Shown here piece after piece: positions 44,968 through 55,634 of a DNA stretch of 64,000 nt. This DNA is from Cyanophora paradoxa (taxonomy: Eukaryota; Glaucocystophyceae; Cyanophorales; Cyanophoraceae), in assembly GCA_004431415.1 (NCBI GenBank), contig QPMI01000294.1:1-64000 (forward strand), read 5' to 3'. Within the stretch, counting starts at the first letter, position 1. Each line of letters begins with the position of its first letter. Both the position numbers and the translations under genes were made by a program. Under the pieces are notes generated by a model. That model saw only the letters and a program-made list of their open reading frames with translations. It was not told the origin of the DNA and searched no databases.

Positions 44968-47900
44968 ATGCCTCGACCAAGTAATCGAATTTCGAAGAAT
45001 TTGCAGGATGAGATTCTCGGTTACTACATGCAAGCAAAAGTAGAAGACAAATTGACCCGAGAGCAGGATATCTATTTCTTGAGAGAATTTACTTTCAAAG
45101 CAATTAGAATTCCAAAGTTGATTGATATCAGAGATACACTGAGAGGTATCGTAGAGCCTCGTTTGTATCGCAAGCAGGAGAAGAAGGAAGCCAGAGCGGA
45201 GAGGACTGCAAAGAATGTTGCAAAACGGCAAGCAAAGACCAAAGAAGTGCAGAAATACAAAAGAAATCAGCAGAAGAAGGCCAAGAAGCAAGAGAGGGTT
45301 CAAAAATGGAAGTCAAAGCAGGAAGCCAACCAGGTTCAGGTAATGAATGCCATGAATCACTTAGTCGAAGAGCTTACATGGAAAAACGCTAAGAAAAACC
45401 TAATTAACACAATCCATCGGTTTATCACTGAGAAGATAGGATGGGATGATCTCCATAGAAGACTTCAAGAGGCTTTGGACAGACACAATGGAATTAAGTT
45501 CCAGTTCAAAGTGAAGGCCAATTACAAATACAAGGAGAAGCAAAATGGAAGGTGGACAGGAGAGTACCAATACGCAACCAGATATCCAAGCTCAATGCAG
45601 TTTTACCTAGTTCTTCCAGCAAATGACCTAACGGATATCGTAAGACAAGCTGTGGATGATCTGCATGAAATCATGACAGCCATTGAGTATGCAGAGGTTC
45701 ACAATATTCTCGAAGTAACCCTACAAATTCTATCTTACACACCTCTGACAGGAAGTTCTTACATTCCTCTTCCAGAAGAGATTGAAAAGAGAAAGGCTGT
45801 TATCAATCCTAAGAATGAAGACCAAGAATGTTTCCGACATGCTGTTAAGATTGGCTTGCATCACAATGATGTCATTCGAAACCACAGATCTGAATTGAAA
45901 CGATACAGTAAGTGGGACAAGGAATTTGATTGGAGTCGCTTTGAGTTCCCAGTCAAGAATGATTCTAGAGTTTACGATCTAGCTTCAAAGATGATTGGTA
46001 GACCTATCAATGTCTACTTCCTTGATAACAAGAAACGAGTCTTCCCTATCCATGTGAACAAGAACCCAGCAGAGCAGCACAAGACCATTGACCTTTTGAT
46101 GTGGAGTGATGGGAGAACACCCATTATGGCTTCATTTCAAGTCTATCGAGACTCATTCCAAGCTCACACAAGGAAACGAAGTATTTCTGTAAATGCTGCT
46201 TGAAGGGATTTACAGGTCAAAGGATCCTCGATAATCACATTAGACTAAGCAGATGCTATGAACGACCAACAGCAACTATTGATGTGATGCCTGAAGCAGG
46301 AAGCTGTATTATGTGGGATCCACAGAGAAATGCAGACAAAACAGTTTGGCATCCGATGTTTGCAGTTGCTGATTTCGAGTGTCTCCTGAAATCTGTTGAA
46401 AGTGTTGTGACTCGTGTTGATGAGAAAGGTGTTAAATACGATTCAAATAATAACGAGATCAACACCGAAATTTACCAAAAGCACATCCCTTGCGCTTACA
46501 AAATCATGATCATGCATAAGGACAAGATCCTAAGAGAAGTCCTCTACCAGAAACAAGATCCAAACAACGATGATGAGGTAATCAATCATTTCATGACAAC
46601 TCTCAAAAATATGGAGGCTGAGTTGCTTGAAAAGGTGAGAGAGGTCGAGCCAATAAAGATGGATCGATATGATAAAATGAATTTCAAAGAAGCCACATGC
46701 TGCTACATTTGCGAGGATCAATTCGTTAAATATGGCGAAGAGGGTAAGGTTTTCATTACAAAGAAAGTCAGGGATCATGATCATACCACAGGTAAATATC
46801 TTGGGGCTGCCTGTGATAAATGCAACCTGAGAAGAAGGGTTAACCCTAAAATTCCTGTTATATTCCACAATCTGAAAGGGTATGATGGACACTACATTCT
46901 AAAAGCTCTCGGTGAGCATGCAGACCCAGGAAAAGAGATCCGCTGTATCGCTGAGAATTTCGAGAAGTTCAAGTGTTTCGACTTTAACAGCTACAAATTC
47001 GTTGATTCCCTGAATTTCATGCAAGAAAGTCTTGACAAACTTGCTAGTAATCTCGGTCACAGAGACAACTATAAATACACCAATGAATGGTGTGACCAGC
47101 ATACAATTACGGAGACCCAAAGAGAACTCCTGATGAGGAAGGGATTCTTCCTTATGATTACTTGGATTGCCTTGATAGACTCAGCGAAACTAAACTTCCC
47201 AGCAAAGAGGCTTTCTTCTCAAAGCTTAATGATCGTGAAATTAGCGACAGTGACTACAAGCATTGTCAGAAGGTGTGGGATGCATTTGATTGCAAGACAC
47301 TTGGAGATTACATGAAGATCTACCTTGAAACTGATGTGTTCCTTCTCGCTGATGTGTTTGGTCACAATTTCCGACAGAGATGCTATAAAGATTATGGACT
47401 TGATCCTATCCATTTCATTTCAGCTCCACACCTCAGTTGGAATGCTATGTTGAAACTTACGAAGGTTGTTCTCGAAAACATTGATGATGATGAAATGTAT
47501 CGTATGTTCGAGCTTGGAATTCGTGGTGGAATATCGATGATAGCTACGCGGAATGCTCAGGCTAACAATCCATACATGAAGAACTTTGATCCAACAAAGC
47601 CAATAAAATACATCATCACATGGGATGCCAACAATTTGTATGGATTTGCTATGTGTCAAAAGTTACCTATTGGTGATTTTGAATGGATCGATAACGTTGA
47701 AGACTTTGATTACATGAAATTTGATGCTGATGGTGAAACTGGGGCATTATTGGAGGTTGATTTGGAGTATCCAGATCATTTGCATGATGAGCATAGCGAT
47801 TACCCACTAGCACCTGAATCTATGGTAGTAACTGAGGACATGTTATCACCTTCCCAACTTGAAATGCTTGGTGAAGAAAAGCTTCCTGGAAACCGAAAGT

Positions 47901-48964
47901 TGGTACCCAATCTGAACAACAAACACAACTACGTTCTTCACATCAAGAATCTGCAATACTATGTATCAAAGGGTATGATTGTGAAGAAGATCCATCGAGG
48001 GATTGAATTCAAACAATCGGCTTGGTTGAAACCTTACATTGATTTCAATACTGAGAAAAGGAAGCAGGCACAAAATGATTTCGATAAGGATTTCTACAAG
48101 CTCATGAATAATTCGGTGTATGGAAAAACCATGGAGAATGTCCGGAATCGTAGCAACATCAAACTCTGCCACAACCCAGAGAAGCAGGCGAAACTGAATG
48201 CAAACCCTCTACTGAAAAAGGTTAAGATCATCACCGAGAACCTGACAGCAGTTGAAATGTATCGTGGAACTATTCTTCTCGATAAACCAATCTATGTTGG
48301 TCAGGCGATCCTTGATTTATCAAAACTTGTCATGTATCAGTTCCACTACGATTACATTCGCAAGAAGTATGGATCGAAAGCCAAACTCCTCATGACTGAC
48401 ACAGATTCGCTGTATTACATTATTGAGACCGAGGATCTATACAAGGATATGAACTCTGACTCTCATTTGTTCGATCAATCGGAATACAGTCCTTCTCACA
48501 TTTGCTACAATCCTCAAAATAAAAAGGTTCCTGGTTTATTCAAGGATGATGCCGGTGATTTGGTTGTAACTGACTTTGCAGGATACAAACCAAAGGCCTA
48601 CTCTTATTTGAAGGATTTGAATGTCAAGGCTCTTGGTTCGGAAGAAGATGTGAAAAAGGTGATTGCTAAAAGGTTGAAGGATAGTGGGAAAAGTTCAGAA
48701 GAAGATGTAAAGAAAGATACTGTAAAGAGGTTGAAGGGAATCCAGAGATGTGTAGTTAAAAACAAATTAGAGTATAAGCATTTCTATGATACTGTCATGG
48801 GGCAAGAGCAGGATCCTGTTACAGTTAGAGGAATTCGTTCAAAGAACCACGAGGTATCAACACTTGAAATGAAAAAGAGGGCATTCAATGCGCTTGATAC
48901 CAAGAGGTATCTTTGCGAGGATAAGGTGAATACTCTTGCAATTGGGCATTACAGAACTCGCTAA
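44968..48964 (+). pseudogene. protein-primed family B DNA polymerase (element 2), two frameshifts
   Basis: Three segments (to 46,203; to about 47,150; to 48,964) rejoin near 46,180 (giving KYFCKCCLKGFTG) and near 47,152 (giving PYDYLDCLDR, one C short). The total is about 1,330 residues. The N-terminal 300 residues, from MPRPSNRI with a very basic coiled coil, may hold the terminal protein. A C2H2-like finger follows, then ExoI VADFEC, an HNH-like insert (CYICEDQF ... RDHDHTTGKYLGAACDKC), ExoII FHNLKGYDGH, motif A WDANNLYGF, motif B KLMNNSVYGK and motif C TDTDSLYY. All exonuclease and polymerase motifs look functional, unlike those of element 1. It replicates the element from its termini by protein priming. 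Confidence 0.9.
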
Positions 48965-49025
48965 GGTTAGGTTAAAGAAATTGATTGCTTATTGTAAGCG
49001 GCAAGCAAGCGAGCCTTAGCGAAGC

Positions 49026-50107
49026 ATGGAGCAGGTATTGAGCTATACAAAATATAGACAAAAGCTAATCAATGAGGGTGTAAAGTTTGATGAGGATGAA
49101 TTGAAAAAGAGATTTAAAAACAGTGAATTGAATCAGATTTTCAAGAAGCCTACCAAGCCGAAATCGTTTCTTAGAATCGTAGCCCCACCCAATTCTTTTC
49201 AGGTTGATATTATATATTTCAAGGATTATAAGACAGCAAACTATGGTGTGGATCGCATGCTAGTATTCGTAGATATTTTGAGTAGGAAGGGCTTTATATT
49301 TCCTTTCAAAATGGTCACTGGGAAGGAGAAGAACGATGAGAAGAAGATTGAGATTCTAAACAAATTTAAAAGCCAAGCTGGAACAGTCCAAGCTCTTTCC
49401 GGAGATAAGGAGTTTTCAGGGAATATTTACAAGAAATGGTGTGAGGATAATGGTGTGGTTTTATACACAGACATTGCCAAAGATGACCACATTACAGTTG
49501 GGGATAAACTCGGAATAGTTGATAGGTTCACAAGAACAATCAAGCAGTATTTAAGGAAGGCTATAAAGTCAACTGGGAACTCGAAGTGGACTGAATTTTA
49601 TGAAGATGTGCTGGCGACTTACAATAACAGTCCACACAGTTCACTGAAGAATGATTCTCCAAATGCTGTGTATGGAAATAAAGAAAAGGAAACGTATGTT
49701 TACTTTCGTGATTCACTGCATAATAAGCATGTGAGAGAGGGATTACCAAAAGTGCAAGAAGGAGATTATGTGAGGGCTGTGAATCCAAAGGGAGTTTTCG
49801 AGAAAGAGGGTGCAAGGTTCAGTGAGAAAGTGTTTAAGGTGGCTGGTAAAGTTCAGAATAAATACAAACTTTTGGAGGATAATGAAGGTGAAACAGTTCG
49901 TGAAGTTCGAAGAAAATTCAAAATAAATGAGTTGCAAAAAGTAGATAAAGAGGCTGTCGTAAAGATACCAACCAAAAGAGAGTTGAGAGGGTAAAGAAAA
50001 CCACAAATGTGAATCGAGTGGTTTCCCAAAAAGAAGGAATAAAACCAAATCGTAAGAAAGTAGTTAGAAAGAGATATAATTTGAGAAGTGGATTAACTAA
50101 ACGTTAA
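49026..50107 (+). pseudogene. retroviral-type (rve) integrase (element 2), C-terminal frameshift
   Basis: The core has SFQVDIIYF (first Asp) and LSGDKEFSG (second Asp). At the position of the catalytic Glu the sequence reads LGIVDRFTRT, so the third acidic residue appears to be Asp (39 residues after the second). After about 49,980 a frame change gives a basic tail ending YNLRSGLTKR with a stop at 50,107. Its end overlaps the convergent 50,104 gene. It would catalyse integration, giving the 6-bp duplication seen here, unless the Asp substitution matters. Confidence 0.85.
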
Positions 50108-50466
50108 GCTCTAATATCAGATCCATCATCTGATTCAATAAATCTTGTAACTGGTTTGAATCTTTGAAATACATCTTTGTGGTGAATTCCTTTTACATAC
50201 CACCCTTTGTTTACAGGATCCCATCTGAGTCCCATACACTTTGCATCGAAATTATCTTTAAATTGAACTTTGCAGTAGATCTTTTCATTTCTGTATTTAA
50301 TTTCTTTTTCATTGATCGTTTGGAATTCTTTCAGTAAATCACTATTTGCATCTTCTGTATACCAAAGTTTCATTTCATAATCCCATTTTGCTCCTTTCTC
50401 TTTTGCGATTTTTCGATCATTGTAATCACAATCAAAGTAAAACTTCTTAATTGTATTTGTCTCCAT
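50104..50466 (-). CDS. double DUF5710-like protein (element 2)
   Basis: This intact 120-residue protein has two copies of the DUF5710-type pattern: FYFDCDYNDRKIAKEKGAKW followed by LWYTED, and CKVQFKDNFDAKCMGLRWDP followed by KGWYVKG. The first starts at residue 9, the second at about residue 64. The family occurs in plasmid and phage proteins and is often linked to primases, but its function is unknown. Element 1 carries one copy at the end of its zinc protein. Confidence 0.7.
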   Translation of the reverse strand: METNTIKKFYFDCDYNDRKIAKEKGAKWDYEMKLWYTEDANSDLLKEFQTINEKEIKYRNEKIYCKVQFKDNFDAKCMGLRWDPVNKGWYVKGIHHKDVFQRFKPVTRFIESDDGSDIRA

Positions 50467-50524
50467 TTTATTCAGATTATCATATTATTTTTATATGAAA
50501 CAATCAATGAGGATATAACAATCA

Positions 50525-50764
50525 GATATAACTTCGATTAAATATAATTAATCGAGATTATGATATAACTTCGATAAATAAGATTTAAGATATAACTTCG
50601 ATTAATTAATTTAAGATATAACTTCGATTAATTGTGATTGAGAGACTGAGAATTTGTTGAATTCTGATTGGTAAAGACTGAGAATCGAGAGGATTTTGAT
50701 TGGGATTGTTTGATATATTGGGAATTAATCGATGTGGTGACAGTAGCCCCACTTTACCATTTTT
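50525..50764. repeat. right terminal inverted repeat of element 2
   Basis: Inverse of the left arm, with four copies of GATATAACTTCGA (50,525; 50,562; 50,589; 50,614) rather than six. The outer 120 bases match the left arm almost exactly. Confidence 0.92.
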
Positions 50765-50770
50765 TCCAAG
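50765..50770. repeat. candidate 6-bp target-site duplication, right copy (tccaag)
   Basis: Matches 39,519-39,524. On the minus strand the host codons around it read VWVLLG and continue GGDPTRF on the far side. Confidence 0.75.
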
Positions 50771-51432
50771 GAGCACCCAGACGGTCGAGACTCCCTCGGA
50801 GGTGTTGAACGCTGTCACGGGGGGGACCACGAGCTCGTTAGCGGGGTAATCCTGAACGTCGTATTTGCTGGTGGGTCCGTAAACTCCCGATGTGATAGAG
50901 ATCGCCCGGACGGATCCGTTGATGAAAACCTCGTAGAACTGAGGAACGGGCGATCATGATCATGAAGCATTATTGTTTTAATTAATATTCATTAAATTCG
51001 AAGCGCGTCCGTGTACTCACCGCAAGCGTGTCTGCATGTTGAGAAAGATGCAAATGATTAGGCGTTGAACGATGCGCGCGACACACGCAAGCTCATGATC
51101 TGATGATTAGGCCTGTAGGCTGGATAATCTTACCATGGTACTTTTCCCCAGCCAGGCCGTCTAAGATGATTTCCAGGCGGCTCATCTGATCGCAGCTCTT
51201 TATGATGCTGCGGCCACGCTTATGCTTAAGCTTGAGGTTGTGATTTACATTACACCGAAATTGACAGCTGACGCACTACGTTGCGCGTTCGTGCGGATAT
51301 GTGTCGCCTGACCTCCAATAATGAGGGTTTGTTGTGTGCCCCGCTACCGTAGGCGGCGTATCGGTCGTCCCATCATAAGTTCCGAAGTAAGTGCTAAGGC
51401 TATAGCCCAACTTCAGAATGCACTTTCGGAAC
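50771..51432 (-). CDS. host giant gene: block right of element 2
   Basis: On the minus strand the exon next to the element reads FYEVFINGSVRAISITSG, later STVWVLLG, and breaks at the element. An earlier exon near 51,190-51,120 reads SCDQMSRLEIILDGLAGEKY. These are hydrophobic/polar alternating strands like the CUB-type blocks further on. Non-coding gaps between the exons are probably introns (about 50,950-51,110 and 51,240-51,360). Confidence 0.5.
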
Positions 51433-52404
51433 TCATCGTCGTCGTCCTACGAAGTCAAAATTAGAAATGAAATTGTCGTTCGACGAACTCATCGTCATCA
51501 CCGTGAGCGTGTAGTAGCTGCTGTTCACGTACGCCTGATACCCGCGGTACGTGTCTTCATAATAAGGATACAGTTGCCTCATGCGAGGGGACGACGTGTC
51601 TGCGCAAGTCAATCGCGAGCTCGAGGTCAACCGTTGCAAGCAATATCGATCATTTGTGACTGGAGACTCACTCGAGGCGGGAACGCTTTGGTACGTGATC
51701 GCGAAACGGAAGGCGCCTCCGCTCTGGGTGCCGTCTATGCGAAGAACGGCGACCATCTGGTGTGACTCGCTGACGCAGGGGGTTGCGAAGCAGCGATGCA
51801 ATATATCCTTAGCCGACCCATCTCTTATGCCCAAATTTTTGTACTCGTGAGTTTCGGCCGCGGGCGTTTTCCCATCCCTCGCAACCTTCCCAAGCGGGGT
51901 CAGGTCATTGGCCCCTAAATCGAAGAACTTCGCACGAGCAGGATCAGTTTGAATCGACACCCCCGCGAAACCACGCGGTCCGGTGTTCTCACCGCAAGCC
52001 AGTCCCCCTCACTGTTGGCGCTGTCGAGGCCGATCGTTGAGTAGCCTGCTTGTGGTCCTACTTTGACCTGGACCTTTTCGTTCTCCGGTGCAAGGAATGT
52101 CCTAATCGCAATGCCCATAGTCATCTCAACCGACCGAGTGAGCGAGCAAACGCGTGGCGGCGCACCACAATCTATACGACTCTAAATCAACGGTCATGCC
52201 CCTCGCGTCGTCGGGGAAATTGATAGTTTGCGGCGTGGAGGTCGCTGTGAGCGTGATAGCGTTCTGGGTCCATACAGGCGCTTGCGCGAACGCTTGCTGG
52301 AAAGACGCCATAAGCATCAAGAACACGCTGGCTGAAAGGAGAAAGCGGCCCCCAGCGCGGTGAGCAGCAGGGCTCACGCTTCGCGCACGCGCGCGTGCTC
52401 CCAT
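51433..52404 (-). CDS. host giant gene: N-terminus with signal peptide
   Basis: The first ATG is at 52,404. Residues about 20-40 (GRFLLSASVFLMLMASFQQA) form a hydrophobic signal peptide with a likely cut after AFA. Later exons include AIRTFLAPENEKVQVKVG (about 52,100) and MVAVLRIDGTQSGGAFRFAI (about 51,740), beta-strand rich and CUB-like. The product enters the secretory pathway, which fits the extracellular domains downstream. Exon limits are approximate. Confidence 0.6.
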
Positions 52405-53751
52405 GCTTCCACAAGCTCCCGATCGCCTATAGCTACCTATAGCACCGATGTCGAAGTAATCCGCGTAGTCACGTAGCTACTAGGCTATAGGCTAGGACGC
52501 CTGTAAATTTGTTGCGCACAGATCGCTTGAAGCTCGACCCCCAGCCGCGCGGGGTCCCCGAGACTAGCCCCGCAGCTGAGCAGGGTCGGACCCGGCGCGG
52601 CTGGGGGGCCGGACTGCGGGACGTCCGCCGACCGATCGCGTACTATACGCGACGACAGCTGCGCATGCAGCGGCACTGCTGCCAAGTCACGACATCCATG
52701 GCCATCTCTCGTGAGTCGTGACCCAACTATGTGACCCGCAGGTTGAGGGAGAAGCCGCTCACAAGCAGTGACAACACTGACAGGCCGCTCCTGATCTGGC
52801 CGCTAGCCTATAGCTAGTAGATATATTGCTATATTATGATTACACGAACTTCGGAAGCAAGACCAACTTGGCAACTTGGGACCTTGGGTTACTTGGCAAC
52901 TCTTCAAGGCTTGGGCCGGGCTGCGCGCGCCGCGGCGTCACCGCCGGCGTGGCGCCGGGGCTGTGCATGTAGTACAGCCAATGCCATGATGTCAGCCATC
53001 ATGGCATGTACTGTGATGTACATGCCGGCGGGCCGGCGCCGGCGGGCCGGCGCCGGCCGGCGGCCCGGCGCGGCGGGCGGGCCGCCGGGCCGGGGCGGCG
53101 GGCGCCGCCGCCGGCGGCCCGCGCGCCGCGGCGCGGCCGGCGCGCGGACTCGGCCGGGACTCGCACGCGTCACGGCGTATGGTACTCTCACTGTTACAGT
53201 GTTACTCACTGAGTCAGTACGTACTCAGTGACTACCCGGGTACCGCGGTACTACGGCAATTTTAAGAACCGGCAATTTAAAAACCCGTCTAACATACTGT
53301 GTAAGGGCCACAGTCACTGAGTAAGGCGAGAATGTTTTTTTACTAAGTTACTAAGTTAGTTAGACGAGTATACTGTAAAGCAGGAAATATTTCCGCCGGC
53401 TCCGGCGCCGGGCCGGACTGGCCGGTACGTATAAACCGACCGTACCGTGCACGGTGCACCGTGCACCGTGCACCGTGCACGTGGTAAGCTTGCAGTTGCA
53501 ATTGTTTGATTGATCATGAATTGAGTTTTTGAGCATGTCTAAGGATGTATACGTACATGTCTTACGTACATAGTACCAGCTGCAGTTAGTTTTTGTGGCG
53601 GCGACCAATCATCTGCTTTTATTCCGACCAATCCCAGAAAGGTACCTATTTGTTCAACTTGACAGTCTTGACTTGCCAAGTTGAAAATTGCACTTGCAAA
53701 CTTGAAACCGAGGCTTGCAATTGGAAACTTGTGGAAACTCGAAAGTTAACT
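52405..53751. other. intergenic DNA upstream of the giant host gene
   Basis: No gene was recognised. It contains a GC palindrome-rich stretch (53,020-53,160, built of CCGGCGGGCC-like units), ACGTACTCAGT palindromes near 53,210 and a 7-base tandem repeat (53,444-53,480). Confidence 0.5.
53444..53480. repeat. ACCGTGC tandem repeat
   Basis: About five copies of the 7-base unit ACCGTGC, one with a substitution (ACGGTGC). Confidence 0.75.
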
Positions 53752-54004
53752 ACCGTGTAACACTTAATTAATGCGCCAGAAATTAATGCGTTTTTGGACC
53801 CGGACCCCTACTATGGATATTAATGCGGTACCGAATTAATGCGTTTTGAAGCCTTTTGGCTGCTGTAAGGGGGTACATACAGCAGTTTCTTAGCGTTTCG
53901 ATATTAATGCGGTCCCAAATTAATGCGTTTTGCCAGCGGAAAACGCATTAATTTGGGATCGACCGCATTACTTAAGTGCGCGCATTACTTAAGTGTTACA
54001 CGGT
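53752..54004. mobile_element. small non-autonomous inverted-repeat transposon (MITE A)
   Basis: The 253-bp element has 24-nt terminal inverted repeats (ACCGTGTAACACTTAATTAA left, one mismatch to the right arm at 53,981-54,004). The interior repeats ATTAATGCG/CGCATTAAT several times. No protein. No clear target duplication. Confidence 0.75.
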
Positions 54005-55420
54005 CGGGTAACGTGCTTAGTAACGTTTAACCACTGGGCCAGGGACCAGGGTACTAGAATACGTATTACGTAATCATCCGAGTCGACGTCATTGATCGAA
54101 TTAATATTGGCCCAATAGGAGCTCGAGTCTTTTGGGACGTCACTCATGATCAGACTGATCATGACTCAGTGAGTCACAGAGTCCGTCACTCATGATCAAT
54201 TGCAATTTGCATGCGCAAGCTCTCACCGTGGTCCGTGGCACCGTGGCACTCAGTGTCGAGTCAGTGACTGCCAGTGCGGCAGTGTGCACACTGTCACAGT
54301 GTGTGACACTGTGACAGTTTCTCTCACCGTGGCACTGCGGCACAGGCCGCACAGCGGCCAACTTGGGCCAACCCGGCCAAGTCGCCGACTCTCCGCCGAG
54401 TCTCCGGGATCCGAGGCTCACTGAGTCACGTACCGTGACGTACGGTACGCGTGCACTGCAATCTGCAGCTGGCAAAGCCTGGCACTGGGCAGCTGCGCCT
54501 CGAGCCCATATCATGGGCCATATGCATGGGCCATGGCCCGATGATCGGATCATCGGATGCCGCCGCGGCCGCGGGCGCCTGCCGCAGTGCAGCCTGTGCA
54601 GGGCCAGTAGGACCGTGGACCGGGCCGGGCCGACCCGGGTCGACCCGGTCGGGTCGGCCAGGCAAGCGGGTCGATCGGGCCGACCTCCCGACCCGGGTCA
54701 GACCCGATCCGGGGCCGAACCGGGTCGACCCGGGCCGGAGGGTCTTGGGTACACCCTTGGGGACCATTCTCCACCTTTCTGAAGTGTTGATAAATGCTGA
54801 GATCTTCGTCTATATTACACATACTATGTTTATTACACTTATATGTCGCAGAGATGCATGCAGATGTACATGTACAGTGGACGTGGCTCCTTGGTGGAAT
54901 ATACGTACCCCCCAAAACAGCAGAAGTTCGTTTCCGGAGCGCATAATGCATCTAGATATTGCAAATATTGCATCTTTATAATGTATCTGCTGCATTGTAG
55001 CACGTTTTCGATGTAATTCATCACGTTTGCGGTGTTCTTTCGGTCGAGGGCGGGATCGAAGTACCCCCCCTGAACCGACCCGGGTCGACCCGGTCGGGTC
55101 GGCCGGGCGAGCGGGTCGGGTCGATCGGGCCGACCCCCCGACCCGGTCCACGCCCCTAAGGGCCAGTGCAGGCTGCAGCCTGCAGCTGGGCCGGGCCCGG
55201 CCGGCCTCGCCAATGACTCGCCAATCATTGAATGACCGGACTCGCCATGCCCATGCCATGATGATCATCGGATGGCCCATGGGCCATCAATGGCCCATCA
55301 TGGCATGGCCCGCATGGGCCGGGCGCCCCGCAGGGCCGCAGCGGCGGGCCGGCGGCGCAGCGCTACTGCTTAGTAGGCTAGCCGGGCCGCAGCCGCCGGC
55401 GCCGGGATGGGCGTATACGT
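54005..55420. other. intergenic DNA with short palindromes and a GC-rich duplication
   Basis: TGATCATGA and CACTGTGACAC-type palindromes fill 54,120-54,330. A block of about 70 bases built on CGACCCGGGTCGACCCGGTC occurs at 54,631 and again at 55,076. No gene was recognised. Confidence 0.5.
54631..55146. repeat. direct repeat pair built on CGACCCGGGTCGACCC
   Basis: Copy 1 at about 54,631-54,698 and copy 2 at about 55,076-55,146 share a first 29 bases that are identical, then GCGGGTC-rich spacers and TCGATCGGGCCGACC. The 377 bases between them are not repeated. Confidence 0.7.
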
Positions 55421-55634
55421 ACCGTGTAACAGGAAAATACTGTAACAGGAAAATACTGGATACCAGACTTTTGACTCAGTCCACTAATTTCGAGCTCCAC
55501 TAATTCCCTGATGAAACGCGGGCTCATACAGTACCCCCCCCCCAAATTACCGCCCCAGACAAGCAAGAAAGTTTTACGAGGGCCAAGTTTTACGATCCAC
55601 TAATTTCCGATCTGGTATTTTCCTGTTACACGGT
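55421..55634. mobile_element. small non-autonomous inverted-repeat transposon (MITE B)
   Basis: The 214-bp element has perfect 20-nt terminal inverted repeats (ACCGTGTAACAGGAAAATAC; right arm 55,615-55,634). The first 11 bases, ACCGTGTAACA, equal those of MITE A. A second AGGAAAATACTG unit follows the left end, and CCACTAATTTC is repeated inside. Confidence 0.8.

Larger units (their letters stand above)
39525..50764. mobile_element. Polinton-like element 2, complete, about 11.2 kb
   Basis: The element is bounded by terminal inverted repeats whose outer ends match base for base apart from the length of the first A/T run (AATGGTAAAGTGGGGCTACT reading inward). It is flanked by tccaag duplications inside a host exon. 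It encodes ATPase, major and minor capsid proteins, an internal protein, a small basic protein, polymerase B, integrase and a DUF5710-like protein. No protease, helicase or primase was recognised. At 11.2 kb it is short for a Polinton (usually 15-20 kb) and closer to a minimal viral set. Confidence 0.92.

Noticed and set aside
52836-53231. Open frames in the GC-rich 53-kb region
   Set aside because: They are driven by CCGGCGGGCC palindromes (Arg/Ala/Gly/Pro only) and have no domain pattern.
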